DNA from: Stichopus chloronotus | Lineage: Eukaryota > Echinodermata > Holothuroidea > Aspidochirotida > Stichopodidae | Length of the DNA stretch: 64,000 bases | Direction: 5' to 3' | Assembly (NCBI GenBank): GCA_021234535.1 | Contig: CM037843.1 | Coordinates: forward strand, 36,209,200-36,273,199 | In this document: piece by piece, positions 12,302 to 25,332 of the stretch | Layout: every line of letters starts with the position of its first letter | How positions within the stretch are numbered: position 1 is the first letter of the stretch | The notes under the pieces: generated by a model | Told to the model about the DNA's origin: nothing | What the model saw: only the letters and a program-made list of their open reading frames with translations | Databases searched by the model: none | Translations under genes and position numbers: made by a program

Positions 12302-14591
12302 CTGATATCCAGAAGAGAAAAGAGGGAGGAAAAATGCTTGCTACACTCAACATGGAACAATGTCATAAATCTACTGTCACCATATTGTGATGTGCTGGCA
12401 CATGGTATACATAGTGTCTGATGCATTTTTTCTTTTTTGGGAGGAGGAGAGGGGCTTTCTATAGTCACATTGACATACTGAATAATGATTTCTGTGCTGA
12501 TTTTCACGTCAAACAATTATCACTTGCATTGTGCAACACAAGATATTTCATCCATCTGGTTAACAATTTCGAAGCTTTTAAACATTTCGCATTTTCTTAT
12601 TTTCAAAATAGCCAAGTTAGGACATTTTGCATTGATCCATAAAATTGATTTGGTCTACAGACTATTCTCTTCAATTAATATCTTCATTACAAGGTGGTCA
12701 ACAGCATTTTGCTGGAAATAATTTATCCAACATCAATACTCAAAGCAGTAACACATTAAATGATGCGACATATCTAGGGAAAGTCCCACTTTACATTCAT
12801 ATCATCTATATGCTAGCACAGCTTCACACTTACAAGTGCAGGTTTAACCCAGTTCAATTTATTACAAGAACGAAACCAAAACATTTCACTGCTCTGGGTC
12901 AATAATTCATAATCACGAGTATGCCTAGAGACATATACTGGGAGTGTAAAACCTACAATATTGTATACTAACAGTTGGTATGACACTAGCCACACTGGCA
13001 ACTGATTAAACAGACTCTGGACACAGACAGCTGACAAAAATCTATACCGTACACAACTGTGCAACGACTCAAACTTACCTTTTGAGTTGAAATCTCCAAG
13101 ATCATTAAAATCTGAGCAGAAGCAAACTTACCAATGTGATTGACCACCTTGATTCCCATCTTTCACATTCATGTTTTGAGACATGTATATCATGCATGCT
13201 ACAGTAGCATGTTACATGGTTAGGTTACGATCACAGACATGAGAAAAGTATAGGGGATGTTATGTCTCAAAACTTACAAGATCATGATGCATGCTTCTGT
13301 AGAATGCTGTGATTGGATGTCAACTGGGCGAAGGCATTTGATATTGATAGACGCATGTTAAAGCCTTCTGAAACTTCCTGTGTCACAGCACAGTCTCAAA
13401 TTTGACTTGGTATTACAGTAGTCCAGATTTAAAAAAGGAGAAACTGCTTCAGGAGCATTCAATTAAATATGAATGTTGCAATTTTTTTACATTTTCCTAA
13501 TTTGCAAGAATAAATCCCTGCGAAATGCAGGCACGAGAATCTGCAAATATATTTAATAGTGTTCATGAGCATGGGGAACATCAGAAATTGCAGAAGAGCT
13601 GGCTTTTTATATTTACAGTAGCTACAACACTTTCTGTCTTTCTTCCATGTTACAGTATTCTGACTCAAACAAAAATTGTTCTTCTCAAAATTGTTGATGT
13701 TATGATTTGTGGTACTACAATCGGTACACTGTCAGCACTCATACCACAAGCTCTCAATAGTCATTACATAACATTGTCAGTCATGCTGTAAAATGATTTT
13801 TTTGCACACCTAGATGAACCAAACAGAAACTCAGATAAATCACATCAGTTTAATGAAACAGCACGCCTACCACACTCCTCGATTTCCTGAAGAGTGTAAA
13901 TTTTTGCAAACCTCGAAAACCTTAAACACAAGGCCTGGCAATGACAGTAACAGTATGTTCCAGTAACAAAGTTATGAACAATAGCATGCAATTCAACTGT
14001 TTTACTTCAATAAATTACACAAGCTATGGGATTATACAGTCTCATACTTTTTGTCAGGCTACTGTAGATTAAGAGTGGATTATTGCAGAGAAAGAACACA
14101 TTGCCAGCTGAATAAAGCTGCAGGATAACTATGAAGGAGGAAAGGGATGGGGTTAGAGATAAGCTTTGTATGTACTGCAGCTGGGAAAACACAACACTCA
14201 TATGTGTCAGTAAACGTAATTCAGTAAAACAGTGGTAGAGAACTTCTTTCACTATGATAGATACTGACAATTTGAAACAGTGAGCATTCTTTCGACAACT
14301 ATGCTAACAAAACGGGAAATCCCTAAACAAGCCTGAATGGAAATATTCTTAATTTCAAGCTTGGATGGCAAATCCATTTGGAATCCAATGTGGTATAATT
14401 TATCTTCCAATAAAGTGAAAAAGTCCAGTAGGTTTATGATGCCATCAACTCTCAACAATATTTGACTGAAGTGCTGGAGCTGCTTTATAGGCTGATCTTA
14501 ACACTTTAAATGGGGTGCCAAATGTGACCTTTACTGTTGCAGCATCTATGAATAACATCAAGACAAATGAGGGAACGAGGGTCATGGTTAC

Positions 14592-14765
14592 CTTCATATG
14601 TTTCTTGCTGTGGAGATGGATGAGGAATCCATTAATATCAGGCAAGACCTTATTACAGCACATACACCAGTGGTCTCCAGAGTCAAAATACACAAAGTTA
14701 AAGCGAGACTTTCCTTCAGACAGCTCCCGCTCTTTCTCCCTTTGCCTTCCTTTCTCAGAACTGGG
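14592..14765 (-). CDS. ZNF318: ZNF318-like exon 4: first matrin-type zinc finger
   Basis: The 174-nt exon (58 codons, phase 0 both ends) lies between the acceptor CTTCTCCAG and the donor AAG|GTAACC. After a basic charged lead it encodes FDSGDHWCMCCNKVLPDING and then FLIHLHSKKHMK. This is a C-x2-C...H-x5-H finger with the DHWC..C and HxHxKKH features of the matrin/U1-like fingers of ZNF318. Such fingers bind RNA or double-stranded nucleic acid in related proteins; the ligand of this one is not known. The exon junction falls right after KKHMK and continues into NCDPNDRPW in exon 5, just as the vertebrate protein continues KKHTQTLDPYNRPW. Confidence 0.9.
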
Positions 14766-15651
14766 CTGGAGAAGCAATGACAGGATGTTATGAAATATGA
14801 GACTACATGACATGAAAAAATAGTTGCTGTAGCAAAATAGTAGGTAATGCCTCCCTGACAGCCTATGGGCCTATTCATCAAACTCATAGCACTTATCTTT
14901 CTGTACACTTCTTTCTGATTTACAGAATTTCAAACTACTGCTCAATGAACATACGTGTCAAGGATAGCACCATTTGCTGATGTAGAGGGATGCAAAAGCT
15001 CTATCTAAACACTTCAGAGATAATTCTATGTTTTGTTTCACTGCAAAGAATGCTTCCACTCATTGTCCACACTAAAACTTAGACATGATAACTTTCTTTT
15101 CTAGAGAGACTAATCTACAATAAGATCTATAGAAACTCAATAGATGGTTATTATCTTAACAGTCTTTACATCCACTTAACATAAAACCGATCATCTTTTG
15201 CCATGTCTCTGACAATCCTATCGCACCTGTACTTCTTATGGCCTTCTGTTTCTTCTAATCACAAATTCAAGATAAACTACAGTCCTTCATTTTACGAACA
15301 TTATATTCATATATTACATGCCTAAACCATTGCATGCCTAAATCAGACTATTTTTTTCGTTTGCACTGCAAAGTTCACCTCAAGTGTTACCTGAGAATTT
15401 CCCTTGTGTAATGCAAAGCTTACAGTATATTCTGTAACCTCATATTCTAGAAGAAGGAACAGTATGTATTATATACTACCATATATTACAATTTCAGAGC
15501 CTAAATTACCACATACACCACAGAACACCCCATTCTCAACCTTCCCCACACCAACTTTTCTTGATGAAATTGGGACACATTGATATCTATGCACCATTTC
15601 TTAAGTGACTAAACATTTCCTACCACAAAGTTAAAACCCAAATCAACTTAC

Positions 15652-18600
15652 ATCTTTCCCTTCCTGACTCCGCCTGGATTTGCGTGGTGACCTCTCACGG
15701 GAATTTCTTGATCGTTCCTCATCCCTCACTTCATCCTTCTCCTCTTCAGGGGGTTCCTCCGGCAACGGTTTGCCATAGGCCTCTGAGTAAGCATGCTGGA
15801 GCCTCTTAATCTGGTTCAATATTTCCTCCTGTAATTGGCTATTCTCCATTAACTCTGGGTCTTTATGGCCATCCTTTTCTTTCTGCTTTTTCCTCAGCAA
15901 GTCACCCTGGTTCTTCTTTAGGCGTTCCAGCTCCTTCTGTAAGAAGTGTAACCGCCTCTTGAAATCTTCTTTGTCCTTTTTCAGTTTCCTCTGCTTTTCC
16001 TCCTCGGCTTTCATGTCTGACAGCATCCTCTTTTCTTGTTCTTTACGTAGTTTGTCCTCTACTCTCATGATGATCTCTTCCCTTTTCTTGATCTCCTTCT
16101 CACGCTTTTCAAACTCCCAGTCCAGGGACACTAGTTCATTTTCCTTCTTTCTCTTTTCTCTCTCATATTCCTTCTCCATTTCTCTTTTCTTTTTCTCCAT
16201 TTCTCTTTTCTTTTTCTCCATTCTCTCAATGAGCATATTCTCCTGTTGCTTAAGGAGCATCTCTCTCTCTTTCTTCAGCCTTTCCTTCTCTTGACGAAAG
16301 GATTCCTCCTCCATGGCATGTTTCTCCTTCTTCTCTGGGCTCCTGCTTCTAGACTTTGGAATGGTTATGATTCTCCTTGAAGTTTCTTCATCCTGATCCC
16401 TGGCTAAACTCACTTTAATTCCCTTGACAGAATTCTTATCTTTATTCTCCATTCTCTTTTTCTTCTTCAACTTCTCCTTCTCCTGATGTTTGCTCTTTTC
16501 TTTCGAGTTACCCCTCCTATCATCTTTTCTTGCCTTTTTCTTCTTTCTCCTTGATGAATCTTCATCAGAATCCAGTGGACTTTCTGCTCGTTTTTCTTGA
16601 TGCTTCATGTGCTTGCGCTTTGAAACTCTTGGAGATTCCCGTTTTGGAGGCAAAGGTGATCGGGAACGAGCACTAGAAAAAGAATCTGAGCCAGAAAACC
16701 GACGATACGGTGACCGAGATCGTGATCTAGAAACAGAGCTTGATCTGGAATGAGAGTATTGTCCTGGAGAATGGTACCCTGGAGACATAGATCTCCTGTA
16801 GTATGCATCAGCTTGTCCCACTTGTTCATATGGTGATGGCTGTCGCCACTGTTGCTGACCCTGGTCATGAGGAAATGACTCTGGTTGAAAACTAGCATAG
16901 CCTTGATCAAATGACATGTCTTGCATGCTATGGGGTGGTATGGCTGGACCATGTGGAGGCAACGGAGGTCCATGTGGCAAAGCAACACTTGGTGGAAGAC
17001 TAGGTGGAGGGTGAGGTGGTAAGGCGGGATGTACCAAAGAAGGCGGGGCTGGAGGTCCATGGGCTGGTAAAGTGGGTGGCTGAACATCCTGAGTTGCCAC
17101 TGGGGGAACAGGAGGCCCATAAGGGGGTACAGCAGTTGAAGTTGCAGTAGTTGGTGGAACAGCACTATTTGGAGAGAAGTAGTCTGCAGATGTTGTTGGA
17201 CCATAATACTGATGACTTGACCAGTTGCCAGAGCTTGTGTGTGTGGATTCAGAAGATTTAGCTTTTGCAGGAGTCTGTGCTACTCTGCTTACAATAGATG
17301 GGATTGGTTGGGCACTGACTGGAGTGCTCTTCTTTTCTTCTATTTCATCCTTTGCTGTTTCCTCTCCTTTGGCAGACAACTTTTCTGATATGCTCTCTGG
17401 CTTTGATTCTTCCTTCTTTTGAGGTGGTTCCAATGAACTTTTCTCTTTTTTCCCTTTCCTTAATCCTTTCAACTGACTCTGTTCCTTTGTCTGTTCTTCC
17501 TTTCGCTTGGTTTGCTCCACAATTTGCTTTGCCATATCGAAGTCAAATCCAATAGCTGAGAGGATCTTGTTCAGCTGTTCATCTTTCTCCACTTTCTCTG
17601 AAGGTGGCTTTGACTCAGGGATGTACTCTTCAACTTTTTCCTCGGTTGCCATTTGTCCACTTACATTTGAGCCGTAAAGATACTCATCTTCCTCATCTGC
17701 ATTTTGAAACCCAGTGTCAGGAGCTGGTGCTTCAGGTTGATCCACTGCCAGATCTAAACCAGGTAGGCTTTGACCATCCTGGTACGTGTAAGTAAAACCA
17801 AAGTTACTCACTACTGGCTGCTCCCTTACAGTCTCTTCAGTTGGGTAAGGAATGTCCTCTTGAGCTACAGGGGGTAGAGTTCTCTCATCTTCAAAAGTGT
17901 TGGACATTAGAGTTGAAGGCAGGCTGTTAGACACAGATGTCTGGGCAAGAGAAGTTCCACCTGACAGACCAAGACTTTGCAAGAAGTGATCCACAGCTGA
18001 CACATCCTTTGGGGCTATGGGATGCTCCATGCCTGTCATAATCATCGCTTGGTTGGTACTAAAAGCTACCTCCTGACTGGCTACCACCCCAGTCACAAAA
18101 TTTGTACCAGTAACTGCAGCAGACTGAGCAGCAGACCCTTGTGGTGGATCCTGCTGCATATTTTGATTGTTACTCAAGAGAGATGCATGCAAAGCATTTT
18201 CCCCACCATTGTTTACTTTGTCATGTACTGGGTTAATTTCCTCTACTCTCTGCTTCTCATTCTGGGCTCTGTCATCACCATAAAGCTCATCTGTTTCTCT
18301 TTCCTGTTGTTTTGCACTTTTGCTTTTACTGTGTCTTGGTTTGTCTCTGTCTTTGCTGTTGAGCCTAGATCTTTCACCCTTTTCTCTCCTGTTTCTCTCT
18401 TTCCTAGTATGTTTCTTCCGGCCCTTACTTCGGCTCTCTCGTCTGTACCTCTCATTGCTGCTTTCACGTGAGCTGCAACTGCTGCTTCGATCACTGGATC
18501 GGCTTTGGCTTCTCCCTTGTCTGCCTTCTCTAGGCAAAGGTTGTTCTTTGCCACCTACTGGAGTTTCTTCAGCAGTATCTTCTGAGGTTGCTTTCTTAGC

Positions 18601-18868
18601 ATTCCTCTTTTTCTCCAAGGCCTTTTCAAGATCTCTGATCTCCTTTTGCAATTCAGCTTTGGATTTTTTCTTAGCAGCTCCACTGACCCTTTCAGTTGAC
18701 TCTGTGCCAGTGTTGGTAGTTGTTACAGCAACTGGAGCATTTTTCTCGGTTATTAAAGGAGATGGCAGATCCACTTCTCCAACTGGTTTCCACATGGGTC
18801 TATCAGCAGCTGGGAACAAGGACTTCTGTTGGATATTGTCGTCCTCTGCGAGTTTACCCTCCGCCTGA
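15652..18868 (-). CDS. ZNF318: ZNF318-like giant exon 3: RS, proline-rich and coiled-coil regions
   Basis: This single exon of 3217 nt (1072 codons plus one base) starts at ACACAG|T and ends at GAT|GTAAGT. In order it encodes: a short lysine/glutamate helix and an SR/KR-rich region in its first fifth; an acidic EDEYLYG segment; a helix LNKILSAIGFDFDMAKQ matching the KIHDLLKTIGLD region of vertebrate ZNF318; a long proline-rich stretch with PPHGPP repeats; a second RS region; basic KKKK clusters; and a highly charged coiled coil with a short tandem MEKKKRE repeat. The end carries LERLKKNQGDLLRKKQKEKD and GHKDPEL, nearly identical to vertebrate ZNF318 immediately before its zinc fingers. Long open frames on the opposite strand here (for example 15959-16294 and 18320-18868) are shadows of this low-complexity coding sequence. 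Confidence 0.9.
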
Positions 18869-19769
18869 CTGTGTAAAAAATCATAAGGGCAGAAATTGTG
18901 CCTGGGAAATGTCAAAAATGTTCCTCAGTAATCATAACTTAACTATAGCAGCAATGCCACTGAATCTCAACACTATTGGTTGTTTAATATTCCTTTGTAA
19001 GGATAGTCTGAATACTGTATGTTAGAGAAAGGTCAATTGTGATTGAAGAGATTAGCAATGAAAAATAGAGAACTTAGTTGATGTATCTGCTATTCTGGTT
19101 GATGAATTTGGTTGACAAAATATTAGACTTTTGCATGCCACCTGTTGCTAACAAGGTAAATGTCAATTAAACTGCTGTTATGAATTTTGCATCACCTTGG
19201 GACTCTAAAAGTGTGGTAGTTTCAGTAAACACCTGGGATCAAAGCATTGTTCTGAGTGAGCTACTCCTGTTAGGATTAGTTGACTTAAAAGGAATGAAAT
19301 TGAGCTACAGTAATCGAGCACTCGATTTGGTGGGTCTTAAAGTATCAACAGTGGTTAAATTAAAGTCACACCTGGCATCTGACATTCTTCTTTTGTAGTT
19401 GAGTTGAAAACCTCAATACTACTCTTTCTTTACTATTTCACCTCCAATCATCACAAATCAAACAAAGGAGCTTAATAAAAGTATTGCCCAGAGCCAAACA
19501 AAATCTAAACAAAGGATCGAAACATTTCTGTAATTTATGCAAGTACATACTGTGCGCAAAACTATGGAAGAAAATTTACCTTTTCCAGGTTTTGGGCAAT
19601 TTTTTGCCAATAATTTGCAAAAGAGACCTTATTATTTGTATTTTCTTCACACCTACACTAGTAACATCTTTTGCTTGCATGCAAAAAAGGTTGATGGATA
19701 AGTTTGATAGACATTGCAGGGCTGAAATTTAACAGTCATCTGATTGCCTGAGACGAGTAAAAATCACAA

Positions 19770-19796
19770 CGGACAACCAAACTCTTCGGTTGTCCG
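19770..19796. repeat. GGTTGTCC-type hairpin
   Basis: Perfect arms CGGACAACC (19770-19778) and GGTTGTCCG (19788-19796) enclose a 9-base loop. The same arm sequence occurs in a hairpin cluster at 38975-39113, so this is a shared short element rather than chance. Confidence 0.5.
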
Positions 19797-21179
19797 ACAG
19801 ATGAGTAACTACAGTATTTGAAACCAAGTTCCAACATAACTAATTTGTTGGTACTGTCCTTCATTTACATTTTAAAAAGAATAATAATTATTTGTTAATG
19901 CATGTTACATAAAAAAGTGTACTTCTCTTTTTCCCCTTTTGCCCACGCTTTTCTGCAAACTTTCAAAATTAAAAATGCGTCGAGTAAATGTTGAAGCTGC
20001 TGCACCTAAGGCTAAATTGAACCTTTTGGTACAGTTCATCTAGGGAGACTCCAGAAAGAACACTTGATCAATTTATCGCCCTGTTCTTGGGTTTGTTGGT
20101 TTGCTAACTTTATGTCACCTAACTCTCGGCCTATGTCCTACACCTGTTACTTGTATCCACATACTGTAGGATCATCGCTGTTGCAGTGTCTAGGCTAACC
20201 TACTTCCTTGTGTTTGCGCAACTAGTACAGTGAAGGTGCAAAAATTTACTTCCTACGACCATATTGGAAGAGTGCTATTGCTGCATGGAAAAGATACAGT
20301 ATTTGCCTAGATCCATATTTGCCTCGAGGGCAACCTAAACTTAACTACAGCACTTAGTATCCAGCATCTACTATACCACTATGGTCAACAACATGCACTA
20401 TGGTCATGGTGCAATGTGTACAAGTTTATGGAGAAACTTTAATACTTCAAATTTAAGACTTGCCTGGTGTGCAATTTGTTTAATTTGCCTTCCAGACAAA
20501 CAGTATGCATACAAACATTTGACAGAACTATATCTTGATGCAGTGAAAGCCAAATGTTACTATTAGTTGCAATATCATGTTTCCAGCCCAGATGACCATT
20601 CACTTAATACATGTCTCAAAAAATATTCTGAAACATCCAATGGGAAGGCTATGCATACACCATAAGATTTACGGTAATGCAATAGTACACAGAGGTATGC
20701 AGAGACTGCAAAATTTGAAATGTTTCCTATTGTTTGTGGTTAGACAAAGTAATCTGGGACTTTCAGTTTACAGAGGCAGTCAACCCTTGCCAACAGGACA
20801 AAGCAGATACAACAATAAACAGTGAATGTGCCTACATAATTTGAGCTTGGACTACAGTCCTTCACTTTCAGGAACAGAGCTGGGTCTCAATGAAGGCTAA
20901 TGTATTTCTTTACATACTGTACTTAACTAAAGATTAAGCAAGGCAATGATGCTACTGTACTGTAGCACAGAAAAATAAGGTATTGTCTCTGTAACAAGTT
21001 ATCAACACAATGTTCAAGGAAAGGGTCATAACTACTGCAAAAAACTTTTTTTTCCCCAAACATGTAAATTGCAGTAAAATTATTTTTTAGGCATTCCATG
21101 GAAATGCCTGTTAACAAAGTACTGTAAGTACAGTACATGAAAATACATGGCTCAATGTAGAGTAAATTAGGCAACTTAC

Positions 21180-21352
21180 GACACATGAGGGGGTGTCACA
21201 GCTGTCTCAAAGACAGGTTGAGAATCCTTTGGTGGATGAGTAGCTGCTGCCACTGTTGTTGTTGTTGTTGTTGGTGCATTCTGGAAGCGATCATTGTTGA
21301 ATGTAATTACAAGGGATTTCTTCTGAAGGTTAACTGGTGACAAACTCACTTT
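21180..21352 (-). CDS. ZNF318: ZNF318-like exon 2: conserved KSLVITFNNDRF motif
   Basis: This 173-nt exon lies between a good acceptor (pyrimidine-rich tract then CAG at 21353-21355) and the donor TC|GTAAGT. It starts in phase 0 and ends with two extra bases. It encodes KVSLSPVNLQKK, then SLVITFNNDRFQN, then a run of threonines. The motif resembles the short conserved N-terminal segment of vertebrate ZNF318 (KSLRIT..NDHF), which is the best evidence that the RS-rich exon 1 belongs to this gene. The polythreonine run comes from a GTT microsatellite on the plus strand. Confidence 0.8.
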
Positions 21353-22084
21353 CTGTGAAAGCAAAACAAATATAAATTGCAATGGAGGTGCAATGATTCC
21401 CTTTTGGAGAGTCTTCACCACAAACAAATCAACCAGTTCAGGGGCACAAAACATGTACAGTATAGCTATACTTATTTTGTTGTATTACTCTAAATGCAAC
21501 AGTTATTGGTGCAATTACTGCAATGATTTCAACATTTTTATTCAGAACATTGTCTACGGGCTTGCCTGGTTAGGAATCAATGAAAACACAACAGTGAGTT
21601 CAAAGTGATTGGGTGTGTAGGCAAAAACGAAAACCACAGAAATTTCATGTCCAAAAGTTTGGCAAAGGTCTTAATTGCACCATTCACACAATGTGGGAGA
21701 ATAAATAGGTTTCAGGTGGTTGATTCTGCTATAGGATTTCAAATTCTTCTAACATAACGACAAAAAGTGTAAACTACGATAATGTAGTGGTTGACAGTTC
21801 AAATTAACCACGTGCTTCTTGAACAAGCCAATGGGAAGAATACTAGTACTGAATATTCAGTTAGTCAAGAACAACTCAGGATCACCGATGCTGCGATAAT
21901 ATGATCAGTCTGTAGGTTACATGTAAATAACACATTTTCTCTCACCAAACACTGATTCCCGATGCCAACCAAAGAGCAATGGCTTGAGTATTATGTTTGT
22001 GATAACCAGTGAGACTGGTGCAATTGCATATTCATTATGTAGGCACTTATAGTAAGAACCATAAATTTTCAAACATGAGTTCTG

Positions 22085-22180
22085 TTTTTCACTGTTTTCA
22101 TGCCCATCATGTTGCTTTTCAAAGTTGTTACTGTCATTTTCATTCATTGAAAGACGTAGTTGGTCCACATGTATACAACA
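22085..22180 (-). repeat. Dispersed repeat R-B, copy 1
   Basis: About 95 bp that is similar, in reverse orientation, to 29752-29850. Shared words include GAAAATGACAGTAA/GAAAATGGCAGTAA, CTTTGAAAAGCA and ATGAA(T/C)GAAAATG. Translated on the same strand, both give an AFQSxYCHFxSLKxV pattern. It lies in intron 1 of the ZNF318-like gene. Family unknown. Confidence 0.55.
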
Positions 22181-24618
22181 TCACGTGTATGTTTAAAAAT
22201 ATAGAAAACATTCAGATCAAACACCCTCTTATCCTGTTGGCTTTTTAGTACTCCAGCTTGTACTGCATGTTTTATATTTAGAACTATATTGGAAATGAAA
22301 TGCATTATAGACACTATACAGCATCTGACTGGGCCATAATCTGTACTGGTAACTTTCACTTCAACTGAACTCCAAGTTCAGAGAGAAGCTTCTCTATAGC
22401 CAACTTACGTTGAAACTTCAAGGAAGTATACACTGTACAGCACAGTAAGTACCTGTAGTACAAACAGTACAACAGTACACATACAGTATGCATCCAATGC
22501 TGAAACAGTACTGTCGCTGCAAAAACAAACCAAATGGGTTGAAAAATGAAAACAGTTCCATGGCTACCAAGTGCTACTGTATTTATCTACAATTGCATTC
22601 CCAGTTCTAGCCATTAAAATTGTATTTATTGTATTGTTTCAAAATTGTATACACTACTTCGGGGAGAAAAAAAAACTCTAAAGCAAACTGAGTGTTGCAA
22701 AATAACATTTTAATCTAATGAAACAGTGTACAGTGCCTGTACTGTATGTATAGAAACCAGTTTGCCCTTTGGGGTAGATATTTCCTGACTCATCTGTACA
22801 TGTAGATAATACAGTCCACAACTAACACCAAGAGGTGATCAGCCTACAAACTATGAGATTTTACTTCTCACTAAAGTACATGTACTGTACGCTTTAACAA
22901 CAACTACAGGTACTGTAAACTTTAGTGTGAAGACATGCATATCAGACCGTACAGTATGCATTTTGTGGATACATCTTCTCAATTCATAGTACTGTAGCAA
23001 TTATCACAGTTACAGAATACAGCAACTGCAGTATACTGTACATAAGCAACCCAGTATACCAATTCAGTATAACTTGTAAGCTACTTAATCAAGACTTATG
23101 TATGCTAAGAGAAGGATTTGCAGTTCTTTTTAATACTTCAGTAATCAGTTACAGTATTTTACTTCAAACCCTGCTATGTACTGCACATACTGGTGATATT
23201 CTACTCACTTACCAGTCCACCAGCATGTACTACCCTTGTTTTGAAATATACTTTGCCTAAACATGTAGTTAAGTTAGTTAGTTCCAATTGCCCCAACAAG
23301 GAGAAGATGTACTGCACTCCTTCATTTACTGTCCTCCTCATTTTTTTTTCCACAATCTGACATTGTATAAACAAACTACAGTACATACCACAACAGATTG
23401 CAATTCATGAGTTAATGTACTCCTTCTGTTGCCACTTTTCATACTTTCTCAACGTTAATAAGTGCATATCAGAAAGAAAAAGATAGCAATGTAGCATCCC
23501 ACAACAACAAAATATTTCATAAACCTTAGGTAAGCTAGAGAACTGTCCCAAATGTGGTACTTGGCAAAATGACAGTTACATTCTGGCCTGATCTTTTACA
23601 AAAATTCAAAGTTGTAATTGCATAGCTCAATGCCCAAATTTGGTTGTTCAAACAGAAAAACGACAAGCCAAGGAAGACAATCTTGCAATAAAATATGCAC
23701 ACAACAATAATGGACTCCTCCATGTTATTCCGACAGGCATTTGTTACACAGTGCTGCTCATCAAATTCTAGACCGAGTTTCATGATCATTCTGAGTTAAC
23801 ATAAAATAGGATGATACCAACAAACTGTTACCATTTTTGTTGTGACTCAGGGGGCCTCTGCTTCAGAAAATTACCAATCAGTCCGATAACCAGAAGAAGT
23901 GGATTTGGTTGTCCAATGTGATTTTCATTCATCTTGGATGATTGGACGACTGTTAAATTCCATCTCTGGTTACATACAGTACACGTTTTCTGCTGTGAAA
24001 CATTGCTCATGTGCTACAACTTACAAGGCTCAAATAACAAGACAATAAAACTAAAAATCTATTGCAAGCCTTTGTGCTTGTAAATGGCATTTTATTTTTA
24101 TACCGTACTTTGCCATCAGTGATGATTCCTTCAGTGCTGATTGCAGAGCTAAGATACAGTAACTTACACTGAGCACATACTTTGCACTTCACAGCATATT
24201 CAGCTTAATATTTTGCCATCTCTTTCAAGGCACACATTTTCCACAAAAGTCTGATCCATACTGTACTTGTGGGTCTGCACGATGGTAAATTTGTCACTGG
24301 TGTAGCACACCATGGAAAACTACTTTTGGTCTATTTTATAATCAAGAAATACTGTCTTCCAAGCTATGCTATTTACTGCATATACATAACAGAATATAGT
24401 GTACAAATTTAGAAATATGTTTGTCCCAATTTCACCTGCAATAAAAAAAGTGTTAACTGGTACAGAAATTTTAAATATTTCCTCAAATAGTTACTAAAGG
24501 CATGATGCTATCACCTTGCACAAAACAACCATTGCAACAAATTTCACACTGAACAGTTCTAAGGATATGTCCTGACAAAAGTGGATATTTGTGAATTGTA
24601 AATCATATGTTAGCATAC

Positions 24619-25332
24619 CTTTTGTTCTGCTGGAAGAGAAAGGCCTGCATACAGTTCATTGACTGAATCTTGGTAGTCTTTGGAATCATGCTTGTCAATG
24701 TCATTTTCTTCTTGTGATCCTTCCCTCTCCCACCTTGAAGGTGGTGGAATTGTGAAAGTGTCTTGGCCAAGACTACTTGGTGCAGGAGGGATTGTCATGT
24801 TGGTAGGCCTACCTGTTTCTACTGTGGCCATTCTATGTTCATCATCATGGGTGTTTTCTTTGTCAAGCAGGGTTCCACTCTGATCCTCCTGAGGCTGTGG
24901 TTGAGATCTACTCCTATCATCACTACTTCCCATACTTTGTTGCTGGCCACCATCCCTCCCTCCTGGGGATGGAGTCCGGCTACGACTACTGCCACTTCTA
25001 CTTCTACTGCGAGACCTGCGGCGTGAGCCTGAACGTGAACGGGAGCTTGAGGAGTAGGACGACCGAGACCCTGATCTACTACGCCTATCGCGGGAATACC
25101 TACGCCTTGGTGACCTTGAGCGAGATCTTCCGTGTCGATCACGCGAATAGCGATCTCTGCGGGAGTAGCTATCATGTCGATCCCTTGAACGATCACGACT
25201 GTAATACCTACGACTCTCATAGCTAGGCCTGCTGCTACTGCTATACCTATCATGGTAGGATGAGTGGCGTTGATACGCTCCTCTTCCTCGCCAGTTACCT
25301 CGTCCACGGGGAGGTCGAGGGTAATCCCTCAT
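24619..25332 (-). CDS. ZNF318: ZNF318-like exon 1: start codon and RS-rich N-terminus
   Basis: The ATG is at 25330-25332 and opens 238 codons. It begins with an RGG-like stretch (MRDYPRPPRGRGNWRGRG), then a dense arginine/serine region with SR, RD and SRSRS repeats over roughly residues 25-125, typical of nuclear-speckle and splicing-associated proteins. The rest is polar and low complexity, with a proline-rich piece near residue 190. It ends ...LPAEQK followed by the donor AAG|GTATGC in phase 0, which joins exactly to exon 2. The sequence just upstream (25333-25450) holds no in-frame extension and is taken as 5' UTR/promoter. The RS composition alone is not diagnostic; the assignment rests on the exons that follow. 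Confidence 0.85.

Larger units (their letters stand above)
3829..24618 (-). other. Introns of the ZNF318-like gene
   Basis: The introns are 21353-24618, 18869-21179, 14766-15651, 12302-14591, 10870-12186, 9360-10750, 6507-8038 and 3829-6446. I see no further coding exon, RNA gene or intact element in them. Contents worth noting are the TACTGTA-rich stretch 22400-23170, a dispersed repeat at 22085-22180, an inverted TTGTC/GACAA hairpin at 19770-19796, a pyrimidine-rich tract at 4640-4710, a 17-bp tandem copy near 7770-7805, and a CpG-rich patch at about 7550-7750 of unknown role. Confidence 0.5.
3707..25332 (-). other. ZNF318: Gene model: ZNF318-like zinc finger protein, nine coding exons
   Basis: The spliced model is 24619-25332, 21180-21352, 15652-18868, 14592-14765, 12187-12301, 10751-10869, 8039-9359, 6447-6506 and 3707-3828, all minus. 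Intron phases are 0, 2, 0, 0, 1, 0, 1, 1, and the exon total of 6015 nt is exactly divisible by three (about 2004 aa). Known for the family: ZNF318 is a large nuclear protein with matrin-type zinc fingers, linked in mammals to transcription and alternative RNA processing (for example IgD/IgM expression). Seen here: RS-rich start, KSLVITFNNDRF motif, EKDGHKDP coiled-coil motif, two C2H2 matrin/U1-like fingers in adjoining exons, and proline-rich tail, all in the order of the vertebrate protein. The first seven exons are well supported. The last two are inferred from phase and splice signals. If intron 7 is retained, the frame ends at a stop at 7965-7967. Confidence 0.85.

Noticed and set aside
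16605..17204. 199-codon frame antiparallel or shifted within the giant exon
   Set aside because: It is the +1 reading of the proline/glutamine-rich part of ZNF318 exon 3; the true frame has homology.
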